A stretch of 64,000 nt of DNA, taken from Pseudomonas protegens CHA0 (GTDB lineage: Bacteria > Pseudomonadota > Gammaproteobacteria > Pseudomonadales > Pseudomonadaceae). Location of the stretch: positions 4,031,001 to 4,095,000 of the forward strand of contig NC_021237.1 in the NCBI RefSeq assembly GCF_000397205.1, given 5' to 3'. The notes beneath the pieces are model-generated. The model searched no databases, had not been told where the DNA came from, and saw only the letters and a list, made by a program, of their open reading frames with translations. The first letter of the stretch is position 1; each line of letters starts with the position of its first letter. Below, piece after piece: positions 32,257 through 41,205 of this stretch. The position numbers and the translations under genes were made by a program.

Positions 32257-33690
32257 TTACGCCTTGAAGGTCAGAATCGGCGAAAACCGCGCCATCACCG
32301 ATACCGTCCCTTCTTCCACCTGGGAACGAATCACCTGGCCGATTTCCTTGTAGGCCCCCGGTGCTTCTTCGATCATCCGTTCTTCCTTGGTGGTGATGCA
32401 CTCCACGCCCTGCAGGCCGAGGAAGGCCTTGTCCTTCTTGGCCTTGAACACCACCTCGCTGCGCGACATGGAGCGTCCGGCGCCGTGGCTGGCCGAGCGC
32501 AGCCAGCGTTCGTTGCCCAGCCCGGTGAGCAGGTAGGAGTCATGCCCCATGCTCCCCGGAATCAGCAGCGGCTGCCCGGCATAGGCCGGTGTGGCGCCTT
32601 TGCGGTGGACGTTGCCGCCTTCCTCGCGCAGTACGATGTTGTGCGGTACATCGACAATCAGCGGCGCTTCGATGCCCGCGCCGAACACCTGCCGAGTGCG
32701 CTGGCGCACCATTTCGGCGATCAGTGCGCGGTTGGCGTCGGCGTAGTGCGCGGCGCTGTGCATGGCCAGCAGGTACTCATCGGCCATCTCGCCAAACAAG
32801 GCGAAGATCTTCGAATCGGGATGCTTGATCCCGGCCGGCCACAGGGCCTTGGCCTTGTCCATCCAGCGTCGGCCTACATAGAAGCCCACGTCGCGAGAGC
32901 CGGTGTGGATCATCATCACCACCTGCCCCACGGACAGGCCCTGGGCGAAACAGGCCTGGCGATCCACCAGTTCAGTGACCACCTGGATCTCGACAAAGTG
33001 ATTACCACCTCCCAGGGAACCCAGGCCCGGGTCGCGAAGGATCTTGCGCGAAAGGTCTTGCAGGGCCTCCGGTGCATAGTCGGCGCTGCCGCGGGCAAAG
33101 GACGACTCATGCAGGCCCGAAAGCTCACGCTGCAACTGGGCGAAATCCGCCCCGGCAAACAGCCCGATCGGGTCCTGTTGCTGTACCTGAGCCCAGAAAT
33201 CCCCCAGCCCCGAAGCAAACAGTGCGCTCATGGCCGTGGGGCTGGTGGGAATATTGCGCGTGCCTTCCAGCAGATCGCCACGCACCAGGGCGGTCCACTT
33301 GGCCTTTTGCGCCATGAACTGCTCGTAGTTCAGCCCCAGCTTGTGCAGGCGCATGCCGCAATTGATGTCGGTGCCGATGGCTTGCGGCACCACCATGTCG
33401 TGGCTGGTGACGATCACGCTACCCACCGGAATCGGGCTGCCGGTATGGAAATCCGGCGTGGCGCAGGCGCACTTCACTTCGCCGCCATGGGGGTGGGCGA
33501 CCTTGGCGAAATCCATCAGTTGCAGGATGGCTTTCTCTTCGATGGCAAAACTGTCGGGCAGCAGCAGATCCACCTTGAGGCCGGCGTCATTGGTGGACGA
33601 GATAGAGAGGGAATTGGAATTCAGGCGTTCGATGGCCACCCCGGAACGGGCGAGCTTGTGCTGAATTCTTTTCAGAGGAGTCTTGGTCAT
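32257..33690 (-). CDS. rtcB: RtcB-family RNA 3'-phosphate/5'-OH ligase
   Basis: A 477-residue RtcB homologue. Mn-binding and catalytic residues are visible: AIGTDINCGMRL with the metal Cys, GGGNHFVEIQ with His, and SASHGAGRSMSR, whose His is the guanylylated nucleophile. RtcB seals RNA broken by stress-activated nucleases using GTP. The usual partners RtcA (cyclase) and RtcR (sigma54 activator) are absent from the flanking DNA, so this is a stand-alone copy. The ATG at 33690 gives a normal N-terminus. Confidence 0.92.
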   Translation of the reverse strand: MTKTPLKRIQHKLARSGVAIERLNSNSLSISSTNDAGLKVDLLLPDSFAIEEKAILQLMDFAKVAHPHGGEVKCACATPDFHTGSPIPVGSVIVTSHDMVVPQAIGTDINCGMRLHKLGLNYEQFMAQKAKWTALVRGDLLEGTRNIPTSPTAMSALFASGLGDFWAQVQQQDPIGLFAGADFAQLQRELSGLHESSFARGSADYAPEALQDLSRKILRDPGLGSLGGGNHFVEIQVVTELVDRQACFAQGLSVGQVVMMIHTGSRDVGFYVGRRWMDKAKALWPAGIKHPDSKIFALFGEMADEYLLAMHSAAHYADANRALIAEMVRQRTRQVFGAGIEAPLIVDVPHNIVLREEGGNVHRKGATPAYAGQPLLIPGSMGHDSYLLTGLGNERWLRSASHGAGRSMSRSEVVFKAKKDKAFLGLQGVECITTKEERMIEEAPGAYKEIGQVIRSQVEEGTVSVMARFSPILTFKA

Positions 33691-33850
33691 TTTTCAACTG
33701 CTTTTCTTGGACGCAACAAAACAACCACCCTTTTGGTGGCTGGAATTGTCTAGTCAGCAGCGAAACTTAGACGGCGCGAATAATGGGGGAATGACGCTGT
33801 GGATGTAAATAGCCGGGGAGAAATTATTTAAGGAGGCGCCTGGCGAGACG

Positions 33851-33876
33851 CCTTCGCCAGCAAGCGGGCTCCTACA
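33851..33876. repeat. single degenerate REP
   Basis: CCTTCGCCAGCAAGCGGGCT at 33851 followed by CCTACAG; the palindrome carries mismatches in its stem, so it is an eroded copy. Confidence 0.6.
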
Positions 33877-33889
33877 GAGCTGCGTGGGG

Positions 33890-34080
33890 TCAGAAGTCGA
33901 AGCGCACGCCCTTGATCTGCACCTTCTGCGCCTGGCAGTTGGCGGCAGGTGGGCCAGGGTCTGCTGCCAGAGGAAGCGGCCCTGGGCATAGCTCTGGGTC
34001 TTGAGCCGTAGTAACTGCTGTTGCTCGGGGGGCAGACTTGGGGCGGGGAAAATCAGAGTGGCAGCCGGCCAGGGCCAAAC
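33890..34080 (-). pseudogene. decayed small lipoprotein gene with two frameshifts
   Basis: On the minus strand a lipobox-like stretch (ALAGCHSDFP) is in one frame, then PSLPPEQQQLLRLKTQSYAQ and GRFLWQQTLAHLPP follow in a second frame, and ANCQAQKVQIKGVRFDF-stop returns to the first. Joined across the shifts these make one plausible short lipoprotein tail. No start with a signal-peptide hydrophobic core is visible upstream. Best read as a remnant with two indels; sequence error is the alternative. Confidence 0.5.
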
Positions 34081-34197
34081 TGCTTCTACCTGAACGAACC
34101 AGCAGGCGTTCGCTACAGGCCGGCGCGGATTATCCTTGCCCGCTACATGAGATGAAAAGGCCCCAGCGCATGCCGAGACCCTGAACGGCGAAACCGT

Positions 34198-35214
34198 TCA
34201 ACGATAACTCATCGTCAAGGTCGCCATCCCACTGACCGTTCCTGGGGTGACTCGCGAAGCGGTCTGGACATAACGTGCGGTCAGTGGAATGTCGTAGCTC
34301 GAGACCCCAGCGGAGATATTCCCCGCCCACCATCGATTGACAGAGCCCGAACCGTAGCCGAGAACAGTCGCTCCCTTGAGGATCTGCACCCCCACTCCCG
34401 AGGCAGTCGACCCGGCGCTCAGCGACAAGGTGCTGCCCTGGTTAGCCCAGTTGTTCACATCTATGAACGAGACATAAGCCCCGATCGAAGCCCCCGCATC
34501 CCCTCCCGAACATGACAGGTTTATTTTGAAGGGCACCGCTTTGGAGGTACTCCCCACTCCGGAAAAGGTCATGTTCGATGTTCGCCCCAGGGGCACTGAA
34601 ATCTGCGAGCTGGACACATTGCATGTCGGTACTCTGAGCTGCACCGTCACTGCGCTTTTGCCGCTGGTGTAGACCGTCCAGCCTTTGGAGTTGCAGATAC
34701 CAACGCAGTTGAACGCAACGTTCACCGACCCGTTACCAGCCAAGGTCCCACTCTGGATGTCGCCGATCTTTATGATTTCCAGCCACATGGATTGCTTGTA
34801 GGCATCACCCTTGACCCATCTGAGTTTTACGAGTGACTTTCCACTCCCCACCAGATACTGGCTGGACCCGGACTGATTTTCACGCCATCTCCATTTGGCG
34901 TTCCACCTGAATCCGACTCCAGCCACATTGCTCAAATAGACATTGTGGTAACCGGGGGCCAGCGTAGCGCCTTGAAGCTTGTAGACCATGGGCTCGGAAC
35001 TGAATATTTGCGGCCATGGATCCCTCATCGTCGAGTCCACTTCTGCGGTGGTCGCAATGACGTCGCCATTCATGGTTCCTGCACTGACATAAATGCTGGC
35101 AGGCAACTGAATGATCGATGACTCGGGAGAGAACTCCCCGCCGGCATACGCCGGGCCCCCACCCCATAGCGACAACAACAGGACAAGAGCCGAGAGCAGA
35201 AGGTTGCGCTTCAT
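34198..35214 (-). CDS. fimbrial tip adhesin-like protein (FimH type)
   Basis: A 338-residue secreted protein. The signal peptide is MKRNLLLSALVLLLSLWGGGPAYA, cleavage after AYA about residue 24. The N-terminal half looks like a lectin-type domain; the C-terminal half has the pilin-domain features TCNVSSSQISVPLG...F-I-LSC and the end GTVSGMATLTMSYR with the penultimate-Tyr pattern needed for chaperone/donor strand pairing. Such adhesins cap chaperone-usher pili, but no usher, chaperone or major pilin gene is on either side, so it would rely on a system elsewhere or be a relic. GC is lower than in neighbouring genes. Confidence 0.75.
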   Translation of the reverse strand: MKRNLLLSALVLLLSLWGGGPAYAGGEFSPESSIIQLPASIYVSAGTMNGDVIATTAEVDSTMRDPWPQIFSSEPMVYKLQGATLAPGYHNVYLSNVAGVGFRWNAKWRWRENQSGSSQYLVGSGKSLVKLRWVKGDAYKQSMWLEIIKIGDIQSGTLAGNGSVNVAFNCVGICNSKGWTVYTSGKSAVTVQLRVPTCNVSSSQISVPLGRTSNMTFSGVGSTSKAVPFKINLSCSGGDAGASIGAYVSFIDVNNWANQGSTLSLSAGSTASGVGVQILKGATVLGYGSGSVNRWWAGNISAGVSSYDIPLTARYVQTASRVTPGTVSGMATLTMSYR

Positions 35215-35519
35215 GAAAGTACGGTGCCTGTTCAAATGTCCACGACGTTTGGCGCTCTTTCCACTGAGGACGAGGCGACCCAAACTTCGACTTTAAGCCC
35301 CCCCCATCACGGCACCTATCAGCCCGAACACAGAACGTTGTCGATAAATCCTCAGGAGCCAAGGACTTATCCTACAAAGCGCTGTTGCATGAGTCAGCAA
35401 CACGCCAACGACATCAGCCCTCCCCCTTGCCCAGCAACGAAATGTTCCATTGAGTCGCTGAAATCGGGCTATTCTGCGCGCCCTCCAATACTCATTCGCC
35501 TCAGCAAGGACAGCTGCCC
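35215..35519. other. intergenic region between divergent adhesin and DJ-1/PfpI genes
   Basis: About 300 bp without a supported gene. It must hold the promoters of both neighbours. I see no REP, terminator or clear operator; short open frames here have no plausible start or composition. Confidence 0.5.
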
Positions 35520-36092
35520 ATGACCCGCGCCATTACCCTTGTCTGCGACAATTTCGCCGACTGGGAAACCGCCCTGATCAACGCCACCGGCCGTGGCTAC
35601 TATGGCTTCGACTGCCGTTACGCTTCCCCCAAGGGTGCCATCGTGACCTCCATGGGCGGCCTGCGGGTGACCCCGGACCTGGCGTTGGAGGATATTCGTC
35701 TGGATGAGGTGGACCTCTTGATGGTCTGCGGCGGGACGGTCTGGCAAAGCCCCCAGGCGCCGGATATCCGCGAACTGCTACGCGCGGCCAAGGAGCGCAA
35801 GCTGGTCCTCGCCGGCATCTGCGACGGCACCCGTGAACTGGCCCGGGCCGGGGTGCTGGACCACCTCAAGCACACCTCCAATTCGGCGGACAACCTGCTG
35901 GCAGTGGGTTATGCCGGCGCCGCGCACTACCAGGATGTGCCCCACGCGGTAGCGGACCAGCGCGTGGTCACCGCCCCGGGCAGCGCTCCAGTGAGTTTCA
36001 TGGCACAGATTCTCGGCGCCCTGGGCATCAGCGACGACAACCTGACCTTCTACCTGGGCCTGCACGCCGCCGAGCACCGCCAGCAAGCCTGA
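35520..36092 (+). CDS. DJ-1/PfpI-family (type 1 glutamine amidotransferase-like) protein
   Basis: A 190-residue protein of the DJ-1/PfpI superfamily. The nucleophile elbow is AGICDGTRELARAG with Cys about residue 101; upstream DLLMVCGGTVWQ gives the second loop. These proteins include glyoxalase III, deglycase and general stress proteins. The closest family shape is the YoaZ/ThiJ-like group, but the function is not certain. Single gene, ending at REP elements. Confidence 0.85.
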   Translation: MTRAITLVCDNFADWETALINATGRGYYGFDCRYASPKGAIVTSMGGLRVTPDLALEDIRLDEVDLLMVCGGTVWQSPQAPDIRELLRAAKERKLVLAGICDGTRELARAGVLDHLKHTSNSADNLLAVGYAGAAHYQDVPHAVADQRVVTAPGSAPVSFMAQILGALGISDDNLTFYLGLHAAEHRQQA

Positions 36093-36100
36093 CCCTCCCC

Positions 36101-36166
36101 TGTAGGAGCCGGCTTGCCGGCGAAAGCGATCTCCCGGCCGCCTTGGCTGGCAAGCCAGCGCCTACG
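36101..36166. repeat. REP doublet (REPIN)
   Basis: TGTAGGAGCCGGCTTGCCGG at 36101 and CTTGGCTGGCAAGCCAGCGC at 36142, between the DJ-1/PfpI gene and the leftward hypothetical gene. Confidence 0.8.
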
Positions 36167-36207
36167 CAAGGTGATAGCTGGGCTGCAGTGCGGGCGTGTG
36201 CCGTGGA

Positions 36208-36675
36208 TTATTTCACCAGCCGAAAATTCCGGTGGCCCAACCATGCCGAAAAGTCCGCAGCGCTGAAAATGCTCTCGCCCTCATGCTCGAGGATCGCCAG
36301 CCCCGCCAGAAATTCGCTGTCCCGGGTGTAGGCACGGATGCTGGCGCCGAAGGCCAGCACGCCATCCAGGTGACGGGCCAAGGTCAGCGCCGCCTGCCCT
36401 AGGCGCTGGTGATCCGCCTGGTCTTTATCCATGGCCGCCAGGCTCAGAATGTCTTCAGGGAGCCATCCCAGTTGCCCGGCCAGCCCGGCATATTCCGCCA
36501 GCTCCCCTGGATATTCGGCCCCCATCCCAAACAGCATGGGGCTACCGCCAATGAAGAACGAGCTCGTACCGGCCCAGGGTTGATCCGCAATTGCGGCCAG
36601 ACAGGCCCGCACCCGGTTTTCGAGCAAGCCATCGATCTGGCGCGGTAAAAGCACCCTGACAGTCGGCCCGGCCAT
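36208..36675 (-). CDS. hypothetical protein, possibly DUF6368-like
   Basis: A 155-residue soluble protein starting MAGPTVRVLLPRQIDGLLENRVRACL with ribosome binding site GGAGGTGAC. The middle SSFFIGGSPMLFGMGAEYPGELAEYAGLAGQLGWLPEDILSLAAM and the end FAGLAILEHEGESIF...WLGHRNFRLVK look like a compact alpha/beta domain. I recall this form in small immunity- or DUF6368-type proteins, but I cannot confirm it. No signal peptide and no partner toxin next to it. Confidence 0.65.
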   Translation of the reverse strand: MAGPTVRVLLPRQIDGLLENRVRACLAAIADQPWAGTSSFFIGGSPMLFGMGAEYPGELAEYAGLAGQLGWLPEDILSLAAMDKDQADHQRLGQAALTLARHLDGVLAFGASIRAYTRDSEFLAGLAILEHEGESIFSAADFSAWLGHRNFRLVK

Positions 36676-36826
36676 TGAGTCACCTCCTCCAGCGCACCGC
36701 ATCCGCATCAGGGATAACAGGCGAGCCCTTGTTCGCTGCATCAGCAGGCATCAATGCTCAAGCCCGCTGCCGGTCAGTGCATTCACCGGACCGGGAGCAT
36801 AAAAGCCCGTGGTGCAATAGCCAAGC

Positions 36827-37222
36827 TCAGCGCCTGGAACCATTGACCCCCAACACCTCTTCCAATCGCTTCGCCTCGCCCTCCGTCAACAAGGGCGCAG
36901 GCGGTTGAACAAGGCGCTGGCTGGACAGGGCGGGCACCGGGGCCGTTGGTTGGGCCGCCTTCGCAGTACGGCTGCGGCTCGCGCTGCTTTGCGGGTACAG
37001 CGCTTCATCCAGGCATTTGTCGCGCATGCCCTGGCTGGACAGGCCGTGGCAACCGGTGCCGTTGGACAGGGCGCGGGCGCCGCAGGTGGCCTTGCTGTCG
37101 GGGTCCTTGAGGTCGATGCAGCCCAGGGAACCAAAACCATGGCCCAGTACCGAGGCGGGGTCTTCGGCGCAAGCTGCGCCGGCACACAGGAACAGGGAAG
37201 TCAGCACAAGTGCATTTCGCAT
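36827..37222 (-). CDS. small secreted hypothetical protein
   Basis: A 131-residue protein with a clear signal peptide (MRNALVLTSLFLCAGAACA, cleaved about residue 19). Mature part has six Cys (GCIDLKDPDSKATCGARAL...GCHGLSSQGMRDKC), which could form disulfides, then a Pro/Ala/Ser-rich linker and a charged helix EGEAKRLEEVLGV. Probably periplasmic or secreted. Function unknown; the Cys-rich N-terminal part is the piece most likely to be conserved. Confidence 0.7.
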   Translation of the reverse strand: MRNALVLTSLFLCAGAACAEDPASVLGHGFGSLGCIDLKDPDSKATCGARALSNGTGCHGLSSQGMRDKCLDEALYPQSSASRSRTAKAAQPTAPVPALSSQRLVQPPAPLLTEGEAKRLEEVLGVNGSRR

Positions 37223-37354
37223 AGGGGCGCGTCCATGGCTAGCGTAGGTCCCCCGACGCCTTTCCGGCCGCCGGGCAGGTCTGTCGAGGGAAAAAGCCGT
37301 TGTAGCAGATGAACATGACCGTTTCCCTTCCCCATAACCACCGCGGCTGCGTGA

Positions 37355-38617
37355 CTAGCGGAAACGCCCCGCCAGGAAGGGTTGCAGGTTCACGCTCGGG
37401 GTCAGCCCGCTGGCCTGTTCCGCCACCAGTTGCCCACTGATGGCGGCCAGGGTCAGGCCAACGTGACCGTGGCCGAAGTTGTAGTGCACCTGGGGCAGCA
37501 GCCGCGACTGGCCGAGCACCGGTTTGCTGTCCGGCAGCGAGGGACGAAAGCCCATCCACCGGGAAACCGGTTCGTGGTGCAGGGTCAGGAAGCGTCGCGC
37601 CGCCCGGGCCAGGTAGTGATAGCGGCGCGGGTCCGGCGCGGCGTCGAGGCCGCCGAACTCCACCGTGCCCGCCACCCGCAGCCCTTGGGCCATGGGCGTC
37701 AGGTAGAAACCGCCGGCGCCCCAGCACACCGGGCGGCTGAGCAAGCCGCCAGCCTGATCGAACAGCACGTGATAACCGCGCTCGGTGTCCAGGGGAATCT
37801 CGTCCCCCAGGCTCTGCGCCAGGCGGCGGGACCAGGCGCCGCTGCACAACACCAGGCGTTCGGCGGGCAGTTGCTCGCCACTGCCGAGGCGGGCAAGCAC
37901 CCGCTCGCCGTCCTGGGCGCTGCGCTCGACCCCCTGCAACTCATCGCGGCGAAACACTCCACCGCGCTCGATGAAGCACCGCAGCAAGCGCTGGCTCAAT
38001 GCGAAGGGATCGAGGGTGCGGCTGACCTGGGGCAGTTCCAGCGCCAGGGCCGCACGGGCGTTGAGGGCCGGCTCCATGGCCCGTAGCTCCGGCCCTTGCA
38101 CCAGGCGCATTGGCACCTCGAACCCCTGGTGATAGGCCAGCATGTCGATAGCGCTCTGCCGCTCGTGGGCCTCGAAGATGTACAGCGAGCCGTCATGGCG
38201 CACCAGGTCGTTGGCCCCGGCATCGTCGAACAACGCCTGCCAGGCGCCCATGCAGGGCTTGAGCAGGCTGTGCAGGTCATGGCTGATGGCCTTGACCCGC
38301 GGCTCGCTGGAGCTTTGCAAAAAGCGCCATAGCCAGGGGGCGATCCGTAGCAGGTAACCCGGGCGGATCGCCAGCGGGCTGTCGCGCCGCAACAGCATGC
38401 CCGGGGCCTGGCGCCAGATGCCGGGGGTTGCCACTGGCTCCACGGCATAGGTGGCGAAGGTACAGGCATTGCCGAAGGAAGTGCCGCTGCCCGGCGGCTG
38501 GCGGTCCAGCAGGGTCACCCGCCAGCCCAGGCGCTGCAGCCACAGGGCGCTGGCCAGGCCCACCACCCCGGCCCCCACCACCACGGCGTGGCCGCGTTGT
38601 TGCTGACTTGCAATCAT
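37355..38617 (-). CDS. FAD-dependent D-amino acid dehydrogenase (DadA-like)
   Basis: A 420-residue DAO-family flavoprotein. The FAD dinucleotide fold is VVVGAGVVGLASALWLQRLGWRVTLLDRQPPGSGTSFGNA at residues 11-50, with the GTSFGNAC extension typical of DadA. The C-terminus RPSLPDSKPVLGQSRLLPQVHYNFGHGHVGLTLA carries the second FAD contact. DadA enzymes oxidise D-amino acids to 2-keto acids and feed electrons to quinone. It lies downstream, on the same strand, of a polyamine-binding-protein gene and a PuuB-like oxidase, so the operon may oxidise a polyamine or D-amino acid. No alanine racemase is nearby, so it is probably not the main DadA. Confidence 0.85.
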   Translation of the reverse strand: MIASQQQRGHAVVVGAGVVGLASALWLQRLGWRVTLLDRQPPGSGTSFGNACTFATYAVEPVATPGIWRQAPGMLLRRDSPLAIRPGYLLRIAPWLWRFLQSSSEPRVKAISHDLHSLLKPCMGAWQALFDDAGANDLVRHDGSLYIFEAHERQSAIDMLAYHQGFEVPMRLVQGPELRAMEPALNARAALALELPQVSRTLDPFALSQRLLRCFIERGGVFRRDELQGVERSAQDGERVLARLGSGEQLPAERLVLCSGAWSRRLAQSLGDEIPLDTERGYHVLFDQAGGLLSRPVCWGAGGFYLTPMAQGLRVAGTVEFGGLDAAPDPRRYHYLARAARRFLTLHHEPVSRWMGFRPSLPDSKPVLGQSRLLPQVHYNFGHGHVGLTLAAISGQLVAEQASGLTPSVNLQPFLAGRFR

Positions 38618-38627
38618 GCCGTGCTCC

Positions 38628-39716
38628 TCATGTGCCGCTGACGACCCGGGTCCACAGGCGAGTGCTCAGGCGCATGCCGGCCGGGGTCATGGTCTTGATC
38701 GGGAACAGCGTATCGAGCACCGACTGCGGCGGGTAGGCCGCCGGGTTGCTGCGCAACTGCGGTTCGATGTAGGGCAAGGACGCCGCATTGCCGTTGGCGT
38801 ACTGCACGAAGTTGCTGATGTTGGCGATCACCTTGGGGTCCAGCAGGTAGTTCAGGTAGGCGTAGGCGTTGTCCAGGTGCGGGGCGTTCCTGGGAATCAC
38901 CACCATGTCCATGGCCACGGTGGAGCCTTCCCTGGGGATGCTGTAGCCGAGGTTCACGCCGTTTTTTGCCTGCTGCGCGGTGGCCATGGCTTGCAGCACG
39001 TCGCCGCTGAAACCCACGGCCACGCAGATGTTGCCGTTGGCCAGGTCGCTGACGTACTTGGCCTGGTGGAAGTAGAGGATCGAGGGGCGGATCGCCTGCA
39101 GCGCCGCTTCGGCCTTTTTCAGGTCCGCCGGCTGTTCGCTGTGGGGGTCCAGGCCCAGGGCATTGAGGGTGATGGGCACCATCTGTGTCGGGTTGTCGAG
39201 AAAGGCCACGCCGCACTGCTTGAGCTTCTGGATGTTCTCCGGCTTGAACAGCAGCTGCCAGGACTGGGTGACATCGGTGTCGCCGAAGATCGCCTTGATC
39301 TTGTCGACGTTGTAGCCGATGCCCACGGTCACCCACATATAGGGAATGCCGTACCTATTGCCCGGGTCGCTGGTTTCCAGCAGCTTCATCAGCTTGGGAT
39401 CGAGGTTGTTCCAGTTGGGCAGCTTGCTGCGATCCAGGGGCTGGATCGCCCCGGCCTGGATCAGCCGCGGCAGAAAGTGGTTGGACGGGCTGGCCAGGTC
39501 ATAGCCGCTGCCGCCGGTCATCAGCTTGGCCTCGGTGGTCTCGTTGCTGTCGATCACGTCGTAGGTAGTCTGAATTGCGGTGCGCTGGGTGAACTGGGCC
39601 AGGGTGTCCGGAGCGATATAGCCGCTCCAGTTGGCGATGCTCACGGTCTCGGCCGCCTGGACGCTTGCGGCGCACAAGGCCAGGGATAACAGTGCCGTAG
39701 TGGTGCGATTGATCAT
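38628..39716 (-). CDS. polyamine ABC transporter periplasmic binding protein (PotF/SpuD-like)
   Basis: A 362-residue binding protein. Signal peptide MINRTTTALLSLALCAASVQA (cleavage about residue 21), then the PotD/PotF pattern VSIANWSGYIAPDTL, DVIDSNETTEAKLMTGGSGYDLASPS and the polyamine-binding region NRYGIPYMWVTVGIGYN. No cognate permease or ATPase gene is next to it, so it must share a transporter encoded elsewhere or act in sensing. Flanked by two flavoprotein oxidases of amine catabolism on the same strand. Confidence 0.9.
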   Translation of the reverse strand: MINRTTTALLSLALCAASVQAAETVSIANWSGYIAPDTLAQFTQRTAIQTTYDVIDSNETTEAKLMTGGSGYDLASPSNHFLPRLIQAGAIQPLDRSKLPNWNNLDPKLMKLLETSDPGNRYGIPYMWVTVGIGYNVDKIKAIFGDTDVTQSWQLLFKPENIQKLKQCGVAFLDNPTQMVPITLNALGLDPHSEQPADLKKAEAALQAIRPSILYFHQAKYVSDLANGNICVAVGFSGDVLQAMATAQQAKNGVNLGYSIPREGSTVAMDMVVIPRNAPHLDNAYAYLNYLLDPKVIANISNFVQYANGNAASLPYIEPQLRSNPAAYPPQSVLDTLFPIKTMTPAGMRLSTRLWTRVVSGT

Positions 39717-39767
39717 GTTGCCGCCCTCTGTGCTCTTATTATTGCGGCGTTTCATTCGCCGCGACGG

Positions 39768-41069
39768 TTAACGTTCGTGTCGCGCGCGCTGCACTTCCCA
39801 GCCCATGCGCAAGCTTGCTCCAATGTCGAAAAACGGTCGGGGTGGCAGGTAGCCGGGCCGGGCCTGGGACAGCACGTCCCGCAGCAGCGAGGAGTCGCAG
39901 CCGGCGGCCATTTCCACCAGCAGCCTGCCCCACAGGGTGCCCCGCGCCACCCCCGAGCCGTTGCAGCCGGCCACCGCGTGCAGGCCTTCGGCGACCCGGC
40001 TGAAGTACGGCTCGCCGGAACGGGTGCCGCTCAGGTGCCCGGTCCAGGTGTATTGCAGGTCGGTATCGGTAATGCCGGGAAAGCGCTTTTGCAGGCCCCG
40101 CAGGTGTTCCTGGCGGCGCACCGCCAACTGCGCCGGGCCGAGATCGCGCTGGCGATACTCGACGGTGTTGCGCATCAGCAGGCGGCGCCCGGGCAACAGG
40201 CGCACCGTGGCCGCCCCGGGCAAGGTGGAGAGCACGCCCCAGCCCTGCTCATCCAGCAGCCGCTGCCAGTGATCTTCCTGCAGGGGCCGGGTGATGCTGG
40301 CGCTCAGCTCCAGGGGGAAGGTGCGGCTGTGCCGGACTCCGAGCCGGGGCAGAAAGGCACCGACACAGGCCAGCACCTGGGGCGCCTGGATCTCGCCCTC
40401 CCCGGTCACCGCCCGCCAGCCCCGGCCCGGCAGAGGCTGCAGGTCCTGCACCGGGCTGTTCTCGAACACCTCCACCCGCTCCGGCAGGCGCTCCAGCAGG
40501 CCCTTGACGTATTTGGCCGGCTGCAGCAGCGCGTTGCCACCGGCGCAGTGGATGGCCCGCTGGTAGAAGCCGCTGCCCAGGCGCTGCTGCAAGGCCGCGC
40601 CTTCCAGGTACTGGGCCTGGGCGCCCGCAGCGTTCAGGGTAGCGACTCGGGCGCCGCTATCCTGCAAGTGCTGCCCCTGGTGCACGGCGAAGTGATAGCC
40701 GCCAGCGTCGAACTCGCACTCGATGCCCAACTCGTCAATGCGCCGGCGCACCTCTTCACCGGCAGCGATGCCGATGCCGCAGGCAAGCTGATAGGCCGAG
40801 TGGCCGGGCCGGCCCAGCAACTCATCGGCGCCGGGCAATTCATGGCTGACCACAAACCCCGAGTTGCGCGCCGAAGCCCCCTGGGCCGCCCGCTGGCGAT
40901 CCAGCAGGACGATGCGTTGCTGGGGCAACATCCGCGCCAGGGCATGGGCCGCCGAGAGGCCGGTGATGCCACCGCCAATGATCAGCCAATCGGCTTTCTG
41001 TAGGCCCTTGAGGGTTGGCCGCTGGGAAGTCTGCCCTGCCAGGGCGATCCAGCCACATACATTGTTCAA
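39768..41069 (-). CDS. FAD-dependent oxidoreductase, gamma-glutamylputrescine oxidase-like (PuuB/DAO family)
   Basis: A 433-residue DAO-family oxidase. FAD-binding motif WLIIGGGITGLSAAHALARMLPQQRIVLLDRQ at about residues 28-60, then ARNSGFVVSHE and the C-terminal YTWTGHLSGTRSGEPYFSRVAEGLHAVAGCNGSGVARGT, like PuuB-type proteins. Such enzymes oxidise gamma-glutamylated or free polyamines and amines. First gene of a leftward operon with the PotF-like and DadA-like genes, divergent from a LysR gene at 41206. Confidence 0.85.
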   Translation of the reverse strand: MNNVCGWIALAGQTSQRPTLKGLQKADWLIIGGGITGLSAAHALARMLPQQRIVLLDRQRAAQGASARNSGFVVSHELPGADELLGRPGHSAYQLACGIGIAAGEEVRRRIDELGIECEFDAGGYHFAVHQGQHLQDSGARVATLNAAGAQAQYLEGAALQQRLGSGFYQRAIHCAGGNALLQPAKYVKGLLERLPERVEVFENSPVQDLQPLPGRGWRAVTGEGEIQAPQVLACVGAFLPRLGVRHSRTFPLELSASITRPLQEDHWQRLLDEQGWGVLSTLPGAATVRLLPGRRLLMRNTVEYRQRDLGPAQLAVRRQEHLRGLQKRFPGITDTDLQYTWTGHLSGTRSGEPYFSRVAEGLHAVAGCNGSGVARGTLWGRLLVEMAAGCDSSLLRDVLSQARPGYLPPRPFFDIGASLRMGWEVQRARHER

Positions 41070-41205
41070 AGCCTGTCACTCCTGCACAATCCATGCGCCC
41101 GGAGCATTCAACAGAACACTCAACCCGGCGCCACATGCCTACAATCTATGGATATGACGGCTTTATTTCGAACGTTATTAATTCATCCATCTATTCGGAA
41201 AACGC

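Noticed and set aside
37239..37847. 202-codon frame overlapping the DadA-like gene
   Set aside because: Arg/Pro/Gly-rich shadow of the dehydrogenase frame on the same strand.
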